From contig NJFT01000063.1 of assembly GCA_002221725.1 (NCBI GenBank), forward strand, positions 62,001-126,000: a stretch of 64,000 bases of DNA, written 5' to 3'. The translations under genes and the position numbers were made by a program. This document shows, piece after piece, positions 46,338-58,300 of the stretch. The stretch's first letter is position 1. Each line of letters starts with the position of its first letter. The DNA is from Scedosporium boydii (lineage: Eukaryota > Ascomycota > Sordariomycetes > Microascales > Microascaceae). A model generated the notes under the pieces. The model searched no databases. It was not told where the DNA came from and saw only the letters and a list, made by a program, of their open reading frames with translations.

Positions 46338-47742
46338 GACGATGGTGGGAAAGGAGATATTTAGCTACGCCGGTGAGAATTAGAAGCCGGGTTTAGGGTG
46401 AGAGAAAAGAAAGCAGGAGATGGAGACTGATTGTTACGATCCTAACACTGGCTCGGGGTCTATCAGATGGATGCAACTAGAGTAAGGGTCGAGGTAGTTA
46501 TCTGTTGATGGATAAGTGAGGCTGTCAAGCAGTATCTACAAGATATCAATGAGAGGTGCGGATTCAAGTGTGGGGGGGGGGGGGTAGTTGTATTTGAAAC
46601 TTCGTAGCTTATATACAAGATTCTTCCGTCTCTTCATTTGCTGGTCGATCATCCCTCCGGGCGGTCGGCCGGTCGCCCTCGTAAGAGGGCAATCACTTTG
46701 GTTTTCCATTCAAACGATAGCTCGCTCGCCTTTTAAATTAACCGATACTTCTTAGCAAAGGCACCACGTGACCGGGGGCTTCTGCAGCGTTACACCGCTT
46801 TCTCCGTAGCTATAGTCCCGCCGTGATAATAACACTTTAAATTTTAATTAATAAAATTAATAAAAAAAATAGTAAAAAATTATTTTAAAAGCTATTTTAA
46901 ATTTTATAAATATAAATTATTAATTATTTTTAATTTTACTTTTTTTAAAATTAAAAATAATAAATTATTTATAAATTTTATTATAATATTTATTAAATTT
47001 AATATAAATTTAATAATTTATAAATATTTTTATATTAAAATAAATTTTATTAATTATTTTTAATAAAATAAATAATTTATTTAAATAAATTTAATTAATT
47101 AATTTAATTATTTATAAAAATAGTAATAATATTATTAATATAAATAAATTATTTAAATTATTATAATAATATTAATAAATATATTAAATCTTTTATTATT
47201 TTATAATTTTATAAATATTTATATATATATTTATTTTAACTCTTATTAATAATATTATTATTAAGATTATATTTATTTAATTTAGGTAATATAAACTAAT
47301 AAATACTCTAATGCGCTTTAAACTTCGTATGGTCTCTTGTGCGACATTAAACTGCCCATGTTGTTCGCGTATTTGAATGTCATGCATATGCAAGTCCACG
47401 GCTTAATCTCCACAATGTCCACATCCCACCCTCTTGTACTGGCGCTGGATCTCTGGTGTTTCTATCAGAAATACAAAGGTGGGGGAGGGAGACAAGTAGG
47501 ATTCCTCGTAAGTCGTAATCAATAAATCACACTAGAGTCGTGAGGAAAAGGAGGACCAAGCGACATAATGGGTCGACGAGAAAACTTCCCGGATCACAGC
47601 CTCCGCCTACTCCCGCCCGGTAAATACGTCCCGTAGCATTGATAATATTTACTGCTGGCACCCGTGGCCGGAGCCCATCTCCACCTGAAGCCAGCGCGCT
47701 ACCCCTCTCACCTTAATACCTTCTCACCTTCTTCCTCGAGCA
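46338..47742. other. Intergenic with A/T island
   Basis: Divergent region between the oxoamine synthase and the SDR. It has a 13-G run at 46572-46584, then an island of almost pure A/T at about 46830-47300. Confidence 0.6.
46830..47300. repeat. Near-pure A/T island (about 470 bp)
   Basis: Only about a dozen G or C bases occur in roughly 470 bp, made of irregular TAA/TTA/AAT runs. This is typical of repeat-induced point mutation end products in ascomycetes. No coding or repeat structure survives. Confidence 0.75.
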
Positions 47743-49225
47743 ATGGATCTCCTTCGCCGCATCAGGGACAAGTTCATTCCTGAGGCGCTTCCTCCCCCCG
47801 GAACCTTCACTGGCCAGACTGTGCTTGTCACTGGCGGAACGACGGGTCTCGGCCTCGCGGCCGCCACCCATTTCGCCAAACTGGGAGCGTCTATCATCAT
47901 CACCTGTCGCGACCCAGTGCGCGGAGAGTCCGCTAGAGCTACAATAGAAAAGGAGGCGGGTCAGACTGGACTCTACTCTCGTGGAGGTAAGGTGATCGTC
48001 GAGGTCATGAAGCTGGACATGAGCCGTTACCGCTCCTGCGTCGATTTCGTGGAAGAGTTGAAGGGGCGTCGGGCCGACGGAAGTTGCAGTGTCGATTGTG
48101 TCGTGTTAAATGCGGGTTGCATGAACGCCCACTTGTCCCTGTCACCCGAGGGTTGGTGAGTGACCAAGAGCCCTTTTCTTGGCAGAAATCCTATCATCTC
48201 GCTTCCGTACTCCTGCGTCCGTTCACAACACCTCTAAGCTCTCTTCCAACCCGCTCGGCCGCATATGCGCGACTCTTTCGATGCCGGCTAACACAGATGG
48301 CACGGCATAACAGGGAGCAAACAATGCAGGTCAACACTCTGAGCACCACCCTCCTCGGGCTCCTCATTCTCTCCTGGATGAAGTCGGCCCACGAACTGGC
48401 CAGCGACAGAAGACCCCCACGCCTCATTTTCGTGACCTCGCGGGACCACATCGATCCGGACATCAAACATTGGACCGAGCTTGCTGCCACAGAGGGTATC
48501 CTGCAGCATTTCAATAGAAAGGAGAGTCTGACCACCAGCTACGCCAACAGCAAGCTCATGTTGATGTATGCTGTGGAGGAGATTTCCCGTCTGGCCCTCG
48601 GCCACGGCACAAAGTGAGACCATTTTTATTCTCCAAGATTTTTTGTTCTTCTTTCCCTTGTTGTTATTGCTGGCATTGACATTATGTCAGACCTTATGTC
48701 ATGGTCAACAGCGTTTGTCCTGGCCTCGTGTACAGCGATATTGCTCGTGATATTGCTGCTCGATCTTGGGTTATGAAACTCGCCGTCAGCCTGTATTTGG
48801 GTGGCATGGGCAAGTCGACCGACTATGGCGCTCGGTCCTATGTCACTGCCTCTCTGATGCGCCAAGAGGACCATGTGAGTACTAGCTTGAGCTTTGCCGC
48901 AGGCCTGGGCAGCAAAGGAGAACAGCTCGGTGTCCCCACCATTTCGTGTATCGACTAATCCGAGCGACTGTCTCCTAGGGGAAATTCCTGATATCCTTGT
49001 ACTCGGACGAGCAATACCAGGCGTATGTTACCTTCATCCCTACTCTTCTCCCACTACTGTGTGTGGAGCAGCTAGGTGCTGACATTATGTTTGTGACGCA
49101 GCAAGGCAGCGCCAAATATGACGAGTGACAAAGGGAAGGAGACTCAGGCTCTAGTTTGGAAAGAAATCATTACGGAGCTGACGGCGAAGGTCCCTGAGTT
49201 AGAGGAATTCCTACACTCCGAATAA
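47743..49225 (+). CDS. Short-chain dehydrogenase/reductase (SDR)
   Basis: Five exons (47743..48155, 48314..48613, 48691..48874, 48979..49022, 49102..49225) give 354 residues. Rossmann motifs are TGGTTGLG (residues 30-37), LDMSRYRSC, VVLNAG, and the catalytic Ser plus TSYANSK (YxxxK), then NSVCPGLVYSDI. It belongs to the retinol-dehydrogenase-like fungal SDRs that often sit in polyketide clusters and reduce or oxidise carbonyls with NAD(P)H. In a sphinganine-analogue-type cluster such an enzyme could reduce the 3-keto product of the oxoamine synthase, which is inference. The acceptor of intron 1 must be the one ending at 48313, because the nearer acceptor gives a stop. Confidence 0.88.
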
Positions 49226-49481
49226 CTTGATTAAGTATATTTTCAGGACGAGCTTTGCGCTTTAAATGCGTTCGACTGTATTTTTTCCCGCTTTGCTTGT
49301 ATCTTCTCAGCCGTGGCTGTTCATCAACCACTCAGAGCAAAATATTACAATGGCACCAGCGGCATTACCAACATTGGAGTGCAACGAATACCCGCTGTGT
49401 GGTCGCTTGCTCGGTGAATATCCCCGGTCTCATGCCTCGAGACATTGCATGTATTGTACCACAAATATCCCCAAAGATCGT

Positions 49482-51364
49482 CTACGTAGACTCAAAACCC
49501 TGCCTACCCACGTCTTCTCTTTCCAGGGATAGCTCCTTCGTGAGCACCGAGGCCAAGAGGCCAAGACAAGAGAAACTTGCCATGACCACCCACAACCTCT
49601 GGAAGGGCTCTTGGTATACCTCAATGAGCCTTCGCATATCCCCATCCAGCAGATTGAGATCAGTAAGGGAAGGGATGAGGCCGATGGCGTGGCTGGGATC
49701 CTTCAATACTTCAAGCGCCTCAGGTAGCTCCTCAAACTTGGCAGTGAGGCTTCTCTGAAAGACCGAGTTAAATACGGCGGCGCCAATCGCTTGTCCAACG
49801 AGGGCGCCAAAGAGACGGAAGACGACAAGGAGCCCAGCGGCAATCCCCATGTCGTCGACACGCTCAACGCCAGCCTGCAGCTGGATGGCAGTCGTGGTGA
49901 ATACAGTACCAATGCCGACCCCGAGGAAGGCCTGCAGACCGTAGTTCTCAGCCCAAGATGTGTGCTCACCCACGCGGCTCCACAGCCCCAAGAAAACCGC
50001 CGTCAGGATCCAGCCAAAGCAGAGCTGAAGGCGGTAGCGGCGCGTCAGCTCCATGACGATGGAGGAGACGAAGCTGAATCCCACTGATATTAGGCACACC
50101 GGGAGGGCAGCGAGGGCGGCGCGGAGAGGTGGCCTGAGGAAGATGGCCTGGAAGAAGAGAGGTAGGTACAGGATCAGGGAGTACATGATCATACCATTGA
50201 AGAAACCCGAGACTAGCGCCGTGCCGAAGGTGATGCCGGAGAAGATACGGTGCGGGAACACAGGCTCGATGGGCCTCGCCTCGTAGAACATCAACGTAAT
50301 GAGTAGAAGCGCTCCCACGATCAGGGGGATAAAAGTCTTCCAGGACGCCCAAGGGTACAGGGCGTCGGCCCAGCTCAGCGACAGGGCAAAAAGGGTGGTT
50401 CCCGTTGCGAAGAGAAGCATCCCGCCCCAGTCCAGACGGCGCATCTTGGCAATGAGCGTCATGTTGAGGGGCCGTAGATGTAGGAAAAAAAAGATAAGTA
50501 GGAGGATTACGCTAGTGAATGGCAGGTTAATCCATCCTATCCACCTCCATTCGACAAAGTCGGTGAAGACGGCGCCGACGAGGGGGCCGGTCACACTACC
50601 CACTGCGATGGCTAAGGACATGAAACCCATGTAGAGAGGCCGTTCCTTGAGCGTGGTGATGTCGGCGAGAATCACGGCTTGCAGGACATCGAGGCCGCCG
50701 CCCCCCAAGCCCTGCAAGACGCGCCCGAGGATGAGAATCGACATCCTGTTTGCGAGGGCAAAGACGACTGACCCGACAGAGAAGATAATCGTCGCTGCGT
50801 AAAGGGGAAACTTGCGACCGAGAACATCCGAGACGCTCGAATAGATAGGTTGCGTCACGACGACGCCGAGCATGAAGGCAATACTAGCCCAGAAGGACTC
50901 GAGGGTTGTACCGTGAAGCTTGCCCGTGATTGTCTGCAGCAATAAAGTCAGAACCCCATAAAATGGAAGAAAAACTTGAAAGACTTGAACCAGTACTTGG
51001 ATGAACACACAGGTATGGCTACGGCCAGTGTCGTTGCCTCCCAGGACACAACCAACGCGACGAGGGCGAGCATGGTAATTGACATGTAAAAGGAAAGTGG
51101 CTTTTTCGCCTTGGTATTCTGTCCTTCCACTGTGCTTGTACCGCCGTTGAGCTCCAAGGACGGCGAAGTAGGTTTTGAGTCTCTCTGTTCCCGCGCTGCT
51201 TGCTCGGGGGAGGAGACTGGCCCAACCCGATCAGCGGTCATGTTGACTATAGAAGATGGCGTTTCCGACAAACTTGAAGCTTCGGCGAAGAGCATTTTGG
51301 AAAATGACATAGTCCGGGCTGAGTAATTGGATGGTTGGCGTAGTGTCCGCCGAGAACAGCGCAT
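49482..51364 (-). CDS. MFS exporter, DHA2-type (drug/metabolite efflux)
   Basis: Two exons (51364..51011 and 50933..49482; 77-bp intron) give about 601 residues and 14 predicted membrane segments. The conserved loop is SDVLGRKFPLYAATIIF, followed by LGRVLQGLGGGGLDVLQAVI, MSLAIAVGSVTGPLVGA and WRWIGWINLP, all typical of DHA2 proton antiporters such as those exporting fungal toxins. The N-terminus is long and polar. In-frame ATGs at 51310 and 51241 are equally possible starts. It is convergent with the SDR and divergent from the polyketide synthase. Export of the cluster product or self-protection is the likely role. Confidence 0.9.
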
Positions 51365-52324
51365 TCAAAAGTGCATGGAGCCTCCTGAAATGTACCTTGA
51401 CGGACGCGCATGAAAGTACGACCAACAAAGCCAAGGCGGGTCGGATAACGGGTGCATATACGGGATCAGCCCATCGTCCAAAGGATCGGCCCACGGATCC
51501 ACGCGCTATATGTCTAGATCTTAGATTATGTCTTGCCGACGGATGCACGCTGCATGAGGGGGACTAGTTGACCTGTCCCACACCTGTAGTCGGTCGTCCT
51601 CGACGAGGCCCGGCTAAGACTTAGCGGAGACCATGAAACACCATTTTCCACTGTGAAAATAGGAAATTACAACATTAAGACAGGTGTTTGTAAAGATAAA
51701 AGAATTATATAATATTTCTTAAATTAGATTTTCGGTTCATTTAAATACGAGTAAATAAAAGTAGTAAAAATATATTTGAATACTTAATTTTATACTTCTA
51801 AAATATTAAAAAACATTAATTATTAAATATTAAAAAAATATATATATATATAAATTATTAAGTATTAAAAAATTATATAAAATACTTATTAGTATTTAAA
51901 TAGAAATATATTATATCGTCTTAAATACGGCTGCATTCTTTCGAAGAAGAATTCAAGCTCTGATTACTCGTGCTCATAATATGAATGGCCTTATGCAGAA
52001 ACGGCACTTCAGGAAGGATCCTTCGTTTTATCGGCCTAGGCCATCGCCCTGGTAAAGGGGAGACAGGAGAGAATGGTGCCATTGTAGGATCGTTGGTTGT
52101 TGGGTTCCGCTGATGCGAGTCAACCCATGTTCATTCCTCTGCGTCCCGAGGAAATGTAGCTACACATCGGACAACAAGATATAAGACATGAATACTGGAC
52201 GGCCTTCGTTGACTTTCCACCTAGATATCACTTTCTCTTCCCTTGCGCTGTTAAAGCTTTTGCCCATCCGCACTTACAATTCTTATTGCTATACGACAAA
52301 ACCTAAGGCCGCCTGATCAGCAAA
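51365..52324. promoter_or_regulatory. Divergent promoter of the exporter and polyketide synthase, with A/T patch
   Basis: 960 bp between divergent starts. The stretch about 51655-51915 is strongly A/T-rich with a (TA)n core near 51840-51855. No gene in it. Confidence 0.5.
51655..51915. repeat. A/T-rich patch
   Basis: About 260 bp of strongly A/T-rich DNA with an ATATATATATATA core, similar in style to the 46.8-47.3 kb island but less extreme. Confidence 0.6.
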
Positions 52325-55300
52325 ATGAGCGAGCACGAACGAGCTACTAGAGGCGGCGATTCCCGTATTCCTAAGGGATATAGCGTTGCCAACGACGACC
52401 GCTCACCTTTCCCTAGTCTTATCGACCACTCGAACGACGCCGCCGGAGACGCAACCGGTCTTACAACCGTCACCCCCATGGCAATCTGTGGCATGGCCTG
52501 CCGACTACCGGGCCGAGTCCATAACCCCCAGCAGTTGTGGGAATTTCTCATGGCCAAGGGCGACGCCCGAGCTCAAGTTCCGGAGAGCCGGTACAACGTT
52601 CAGTCTTACTACTCCCCGGGACCTCAGAAAAAGCCTGGCACGACTGTCACTAAATATGGCTACTTCCTTGATGAGACGGTAGACCTGTGGGCCCTCGACA
52701 CATCCTTCTTCTCCATGGCCCGGACCGAGGTAGAGCGTCTTGATCCACAGCAGCGCCTTATGCTCGAGGTCGCCCGCGAATGCGTTGATGACGCCGGTGA
52801 GACGGACTGGAAAGGTGCAGATATTGGCGTCTACGTCGGCAACTACGGACAAGACTGGTACGACGCCTTCCAGCGGGATACGCAGATCTATGGGACACAG
52901 GTAATGGTTACCAATGACTTTATGGTGTCCAACCGCGTGTCGTATGAGATGGATCTACATGGACCCAGGTCAGTAGTGCATCCGTCATCCTCTTCAAGCT
53001 AGATCCCTCTTCAATGCGGCTGACTTAAGCCCTCCCATCGATTAGCATGACTATTCGCACCGGCTGCTCGGCGGCGCTCATTGGGCTAAATGAGGCATGC
53101 ATGGCCGTCGCTAGGGGTGACTGCCGAGGTGCTATTGTCGGCGGTGCTAGCCTCATCCTGACCCCGACCCTGACTATGGCTTCTTCTGAGCACGGTGTGC
53201 TCAGCCCTGACGGGTCCTGCAAGACTTTCTCGCAAAACGCGGACGGCTTCGCGCGCAGCGAAGCCATTTCCGCTATCTACGTCAAGTCGCTAAGTGACGC
53301 GCTGAGAGATGGTAACCCGATCCGGGCCATCATTAGGGGTTGCGGGGTCAACAGTGATGGCAAAACCAACGGCATCTCGCTGCCTAACGCTAAAGCCCAG
53401 GAAGCCCTCATCAGACACACGTACGAGCTGGCAGGTATCTCTGATTTCTCCCAGACTGGCTTCGTCGAATGCCACGGTACCGGAACCGCGGCAGGAGACC
53501 CCATCGAGGCCGAGGCCATTGCCAATGTCTTCGGCTACAATAGTCAGGACACCGCTAGTGACGATTATGGCGATAAGGCCTCGATATACATTACATCTGT
53601 GAAGCCTAACATGGGTCACTCTGAGGGTGCCTCCGGGCTCACCTCACTTATGAAGGCCGTTTTGGCGCTGGAGCATCGCACCATCCCGCCTAATATCAAG
53701 TCCACGCCACCTAATCCTAAGATCCTCTTCAAGGAGGCTGGCCTTGCGGTCCCCGTCGAGCCGGTCGCGTGGCCTGCGGGCAAGGCTGAACGCGTGAGCA
53801 TCAACTCTTTTGGAATCGGCGGATCGAACGCCCACGTCATCCTCGACTCGGTGTCTAGTTGTTTGCACCTCGAGCGGGGCGCTTCTGCTTGTATTTCTGC
53901 CGTCGTCAACGAGAACTCGGCTAGGAATGGAGTAGAAACCGACAGAAAACCCAGCCCACAGCTTCTAATATACTCGGCTAACACGCCCGAGAGCTTGAAG
54001 GAGATGGTACAACAGTACCAGACCTTTGTTGACCGTCTTAAGGCACCCACGATCCTACGGCATCTTGCTTACACTCTCGCCAACAGGAGGCAGCACCTCC
54101 CGTACCGATCCTTCGCCGTGGTTTCAAAAGATGGAGCAATTACCGCGGCACATACGGGTCAGAGTAAGACCAGTCCAGCGACCCCCTCTATTGTCATGAC
54201 GTTCACTGGCCAAGGTGCTCAGTGGCCACAGATGGGGCGAGACCTGCTACGCTCTAACCCCGTCTTCGAGACCACAATTCGCGTAATGGACGCACATCTA
54301 CATCATCTCGGCGTCGACTGGAGTATACAGAAAGAGCTCGTCAAACCTGCTAGTAAGAGCCGCGTTAACGAGGCCGAGTACTCCCAGCCGCTTTGTACCG
54401 CGCTACAGATCGCGTATGTAGATGCTCTTGCCTCGGTGGGTATCAAGCCTACTGCTGTCGTGGGCCACTCAAGCGGCGAGATCGCGGCCGCGTACGCCGC
54501 TGGGGCGCTTACTACAGAGGATGCTATCGCTGTAGCCTATTACCGCGGCGCTATTGCTAAAAGGCAGAATAAGAAGGGCGGAATGGCTGCTATCGGCCTG
54601 GGCTGGGCAGTGGCCGAAAAGCACTTGATCCCCGGGGTGGTTATTGCTTGCGACAATTCTCCTAACAGTGTAACTCTATCTGGAGACGTTGATCAGCTGG
54701 CCATCGTTGTTGATACCATTAAGCAAGCCCACCCAGGCGTGCTTGCCAGATCCCTCAGGGTCGAAAAAGCGTACCATTCTCATCACATGAGTGAGATCAG
54801 TGATGAATACTTCCACGCCATGGTTGGGCTGGCCAAGGTCACCGCAAGGAGCCCCTCGAAGCTCTTCTGCTCCAGCGTCACTGGTACCATCCTTGACAGC
54901 TCCAGTCAAAAGGACAACCAGCAGTTGGGACCAAGGTACTGGCAGAAAAATTTAGAATCTCCAGTACTCTTTAGGGGTGCCGTTTTGAGCATCCTAAAAG
55001 ATGCGACCATTAGCAACCCTGTATTCCTAGAGATTGGGCCGCACTCGGCACTCTCAGGACCTCTGAGGCAAATCATCACGGACGCGTCGAGTCAGGCGCC
55101 CTACGTAGCGGGCATGACGCGACACCAGAACAGCGCCGAGTGTTTCCTCTCAGCCATAGGCAAGCTCTACGCCTTTAACGCTAAGCCCGACTTCCAAATT
55201 CTGATGCGAGGAGGCATCTGTGTGCCTGACCTGCCGCGGTACCCTTGGAACCACCAGCGAAGCTATCACTGGGAGCCTCGCGTGACAAAGGAGTGGCGCC

Positions 55301-58300
55301 AGCGGAGATTCCCGCACCACGACCTGCTTGGGCTCCGAACACTCGAGAGCACAGATATTGAGCCGTCGTTCCGGAACCTCTTCCACATCCAGAACGCCCC
55401 TTGGATCCGCGACCATAAGATCAAGGACGATATTGTATTCCCGTTTGCTGGATATGTCGCTATGATCGGCGAAGGTATGCGGCAGATAACGGGCGTTCAG
55501 GATGGTTTCAGTCTGCGGCGCATCCTCATTGAAGCCGCACTGGTCGTGCAGGACGGGCCGCCAACGGAGCTTGTTACAACCTTCCGCCGCCACCGCCTGT
55601 CTGATTCGATCGACAGCCAGTGGTGGGAGTTTACCATAGTTTCGTTCAATGGGCATGGCTGGACGAAGCATTGCTCCGGGCAGGCGCGGGCCGAATCGGT
55701 TGACGCCCAGGAACCGGGCGAGGAACCGACAAGTTTGCCACGCAGGGTCGTCATCCGCAAGTGGTACGAGATGGCGCGCGCCGAGTGGGCACCGACTACG
55801 GTCCCGAGTTTACAAGCCTCGAACATGTGTCGTCTAGCACAGTCGGGCAGCCCGCCGCTGTGGCTAAGGTTAGGAACAACTGGCTCGTCGACGAGGCTAA
55901 GTTTCACCTGCACCCAGTCATCATCGACGCCTATTTCCAGCTGCAAAGTGTCGCGAGTAACTACGGCCTGACTCATCAGAGTCGCCAGAGCGTGCCCACG
56001 TCTATTGGGTACATGACGGTGTTTCGATCATCAGCTGAGCAGGTGTCTATCAAAGCGACGGCTGAGTATCGGGGAGACGTTATAGTCGGCGGGGGCGTTC
56101 TGGTAGCCGAATCTAAGACCGTTCTTCGGGTCACCGGCGGTTGTATGTCACCGCTAGAAGATCTCAAGCTGGACGGGGAACTCCCTCTTCCGATCACGGC
56201 GCGAAGCGAATGGGTGAGGCATATTGACTTTGAGGACGCCACTCGCCTATTGAAGCCCGATGAGGTGCAAGCCCGATATGTTCCGATGTTAGAAAAGCTG
56301 ACGCAGCTGGCCATTGCAGCCTCAAGACCAGGGCTTTCGGCCAACGGTGGCGAAGAGCAGTGGCCTGAGTCTCACATACTCAAGTACCGAGAATGGCTAG
56401 GCCGGGAGGCTGCCTCGGGGTTTGTCGAAGGGGTGCCTACTCGCGACCTCGTTGAGACATTCGCGGAGTTACTGGCCGGAACTTCGGTCGCGCCCGCGGC
56501 TGCCGCCATCGCCAACGTGTGCCGGGACATGCCATCCATTCTGGAGGGCACAAAGACGGGACTGGACGTGCTCGCAGGGGATGGCACACTTGACCGCTTA
56601 TATGACTTCCTAGCTGAGTACGACAAATCCGATTTTATCCGAATCATGGCCAACAGCAAGCCTAATCTTCGAGTCCTTGAGCTCGGAGGCGGCCAGGGCA
56701 CAGCTACATCTTCAATTCTGGAACATCTTTCGCGTCCGGACGGCTGCGCTCTGTACTCGCGCTATGTCTTCAGTGACTTGTCCGTCGCGGTAGTGAGAGA
56801 TGCCAAGGAGAAGTTTAAGGGCGTCCTAAATGTCGAATTTGCCACGCTTGACATTGGAAAGGACTTGACCGATCAGGGATTTGCAGAGAGCCAGTTTGAC
56901 CTTGTCATCGCGTCGGGAGCAATACATGTGACGTCCCGGCTACATGACAGCTTAACCAACGTCCGGAAGCTCTTAGATCCCAACGGTAGGCTCCTGTTGC
57001 AGGGCCCGCGCCCCGGAGTGGTATGGATAAAATATGTCCTCGGCACGCTGCGCAGCTGGTGGTCCTGCGCTGAGGACGACCGATCCGATGAACCTTATGT
57101 TTCCACAGCCAGATGGGAGTAAGAACTTAAGGCCGCAGGTTTCAAAGGGCTTGATGCTTGCGTACCAGTGGAGTCGGGACCTGACGACATCTCATCCATC
57201 ATGGTCGCCTCACCAGAGCACGGAAAGACCCCACCCAAGCATGTCACTATTATTCTGAAGTCTGAAGATGACAACAATAACAAGGCGGCCTCGGAGCCGA
57301 TTGTAAGGGAACTAGAGGCACGGGGATACGAAGTATCCTACGGCACCATGGGCGAAGCGTTACCGAGGGGACATGACTCGATCGCACTCCTCGAAACAGA
57401 CGGCTCCTTTTTTGAAGGTCTTGGCAATTCCCATTTGGAGAGGCTGCAAGACGTTGTCCATCAGATGGAAAGTTCATCGTGTGGTCTGTTCTGGATCACG
57501 AAGTTGAGTTCTATAGAGTGCTCGGATCCACGATACGCCCAAGTCGTCGGCCTTGCTCGGACCATCCGTTCCGAATTGGGCGTAGAGTTTGCAACCTGCG
57601 AGACGGACGACCTGAAAAGGTCAGTTCCATCTGTGGTTGATGCTTTCGTCAAATTCAACCACCGGCAGCAGGACGGCTCGATGGGGCCGGACTACGAGTA
57701 CGTCATCAACCAAGGCGTCACGCGCGTCAACCGATTCTTCCCGTTTAATCTCGGTCAGGAGACTCGCGTGTCAGAGCCCTCGGATGAGGTAACACTCCAG
57801 ATGCATCGACCGGGACGCATCGAGTCCCTATGCTGGTCTGCCACGACACCCCTGGACGCTCCTGTCGGAGACGAGGTGGAACTTGAAGTGTACGCGGTGG
57901 GGTTGAACTTCAGGGTAAGTTTCTCTACTGACAATGGAAAAAGAACAAAGTCGTTTAGAAGTGAAAATAGAGTCTGACCGGCGCTTGTTATAGGATGTCC
58001 TCGTAGCCATGGGGCTCATCCCGCTACCCGAGCTCACGTTCGGGTACGAGGCGATGGGCATCGTAAGGCGCGTAGGACCTGAAGTGACTAAGCTGCGTCC
58101 AGGAGACAGGGCGCTCTGCACATCAATCAGAGTCTTCTCAACTGTGGTCAAGGACCGCGAACTTCTGCTCGAGAAGGCTCCTGACGACCTGAGCTTTATC
58201 GACGGTGCTACCATGGCGCTGGCATTCTCAACAGCAATCTACTCTTTGATGGATATCGGGCGCCTACAGAAAGGCCAGGTGAGAGACACTAACCGAACTC

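Noticed and set aside
57106..57145. Possible mini-intron removing the TAA in the PKS
   Set aside because: GTAAGA...GCAG around the stop would be only 20 bp, too short for a spliceosomal intron.
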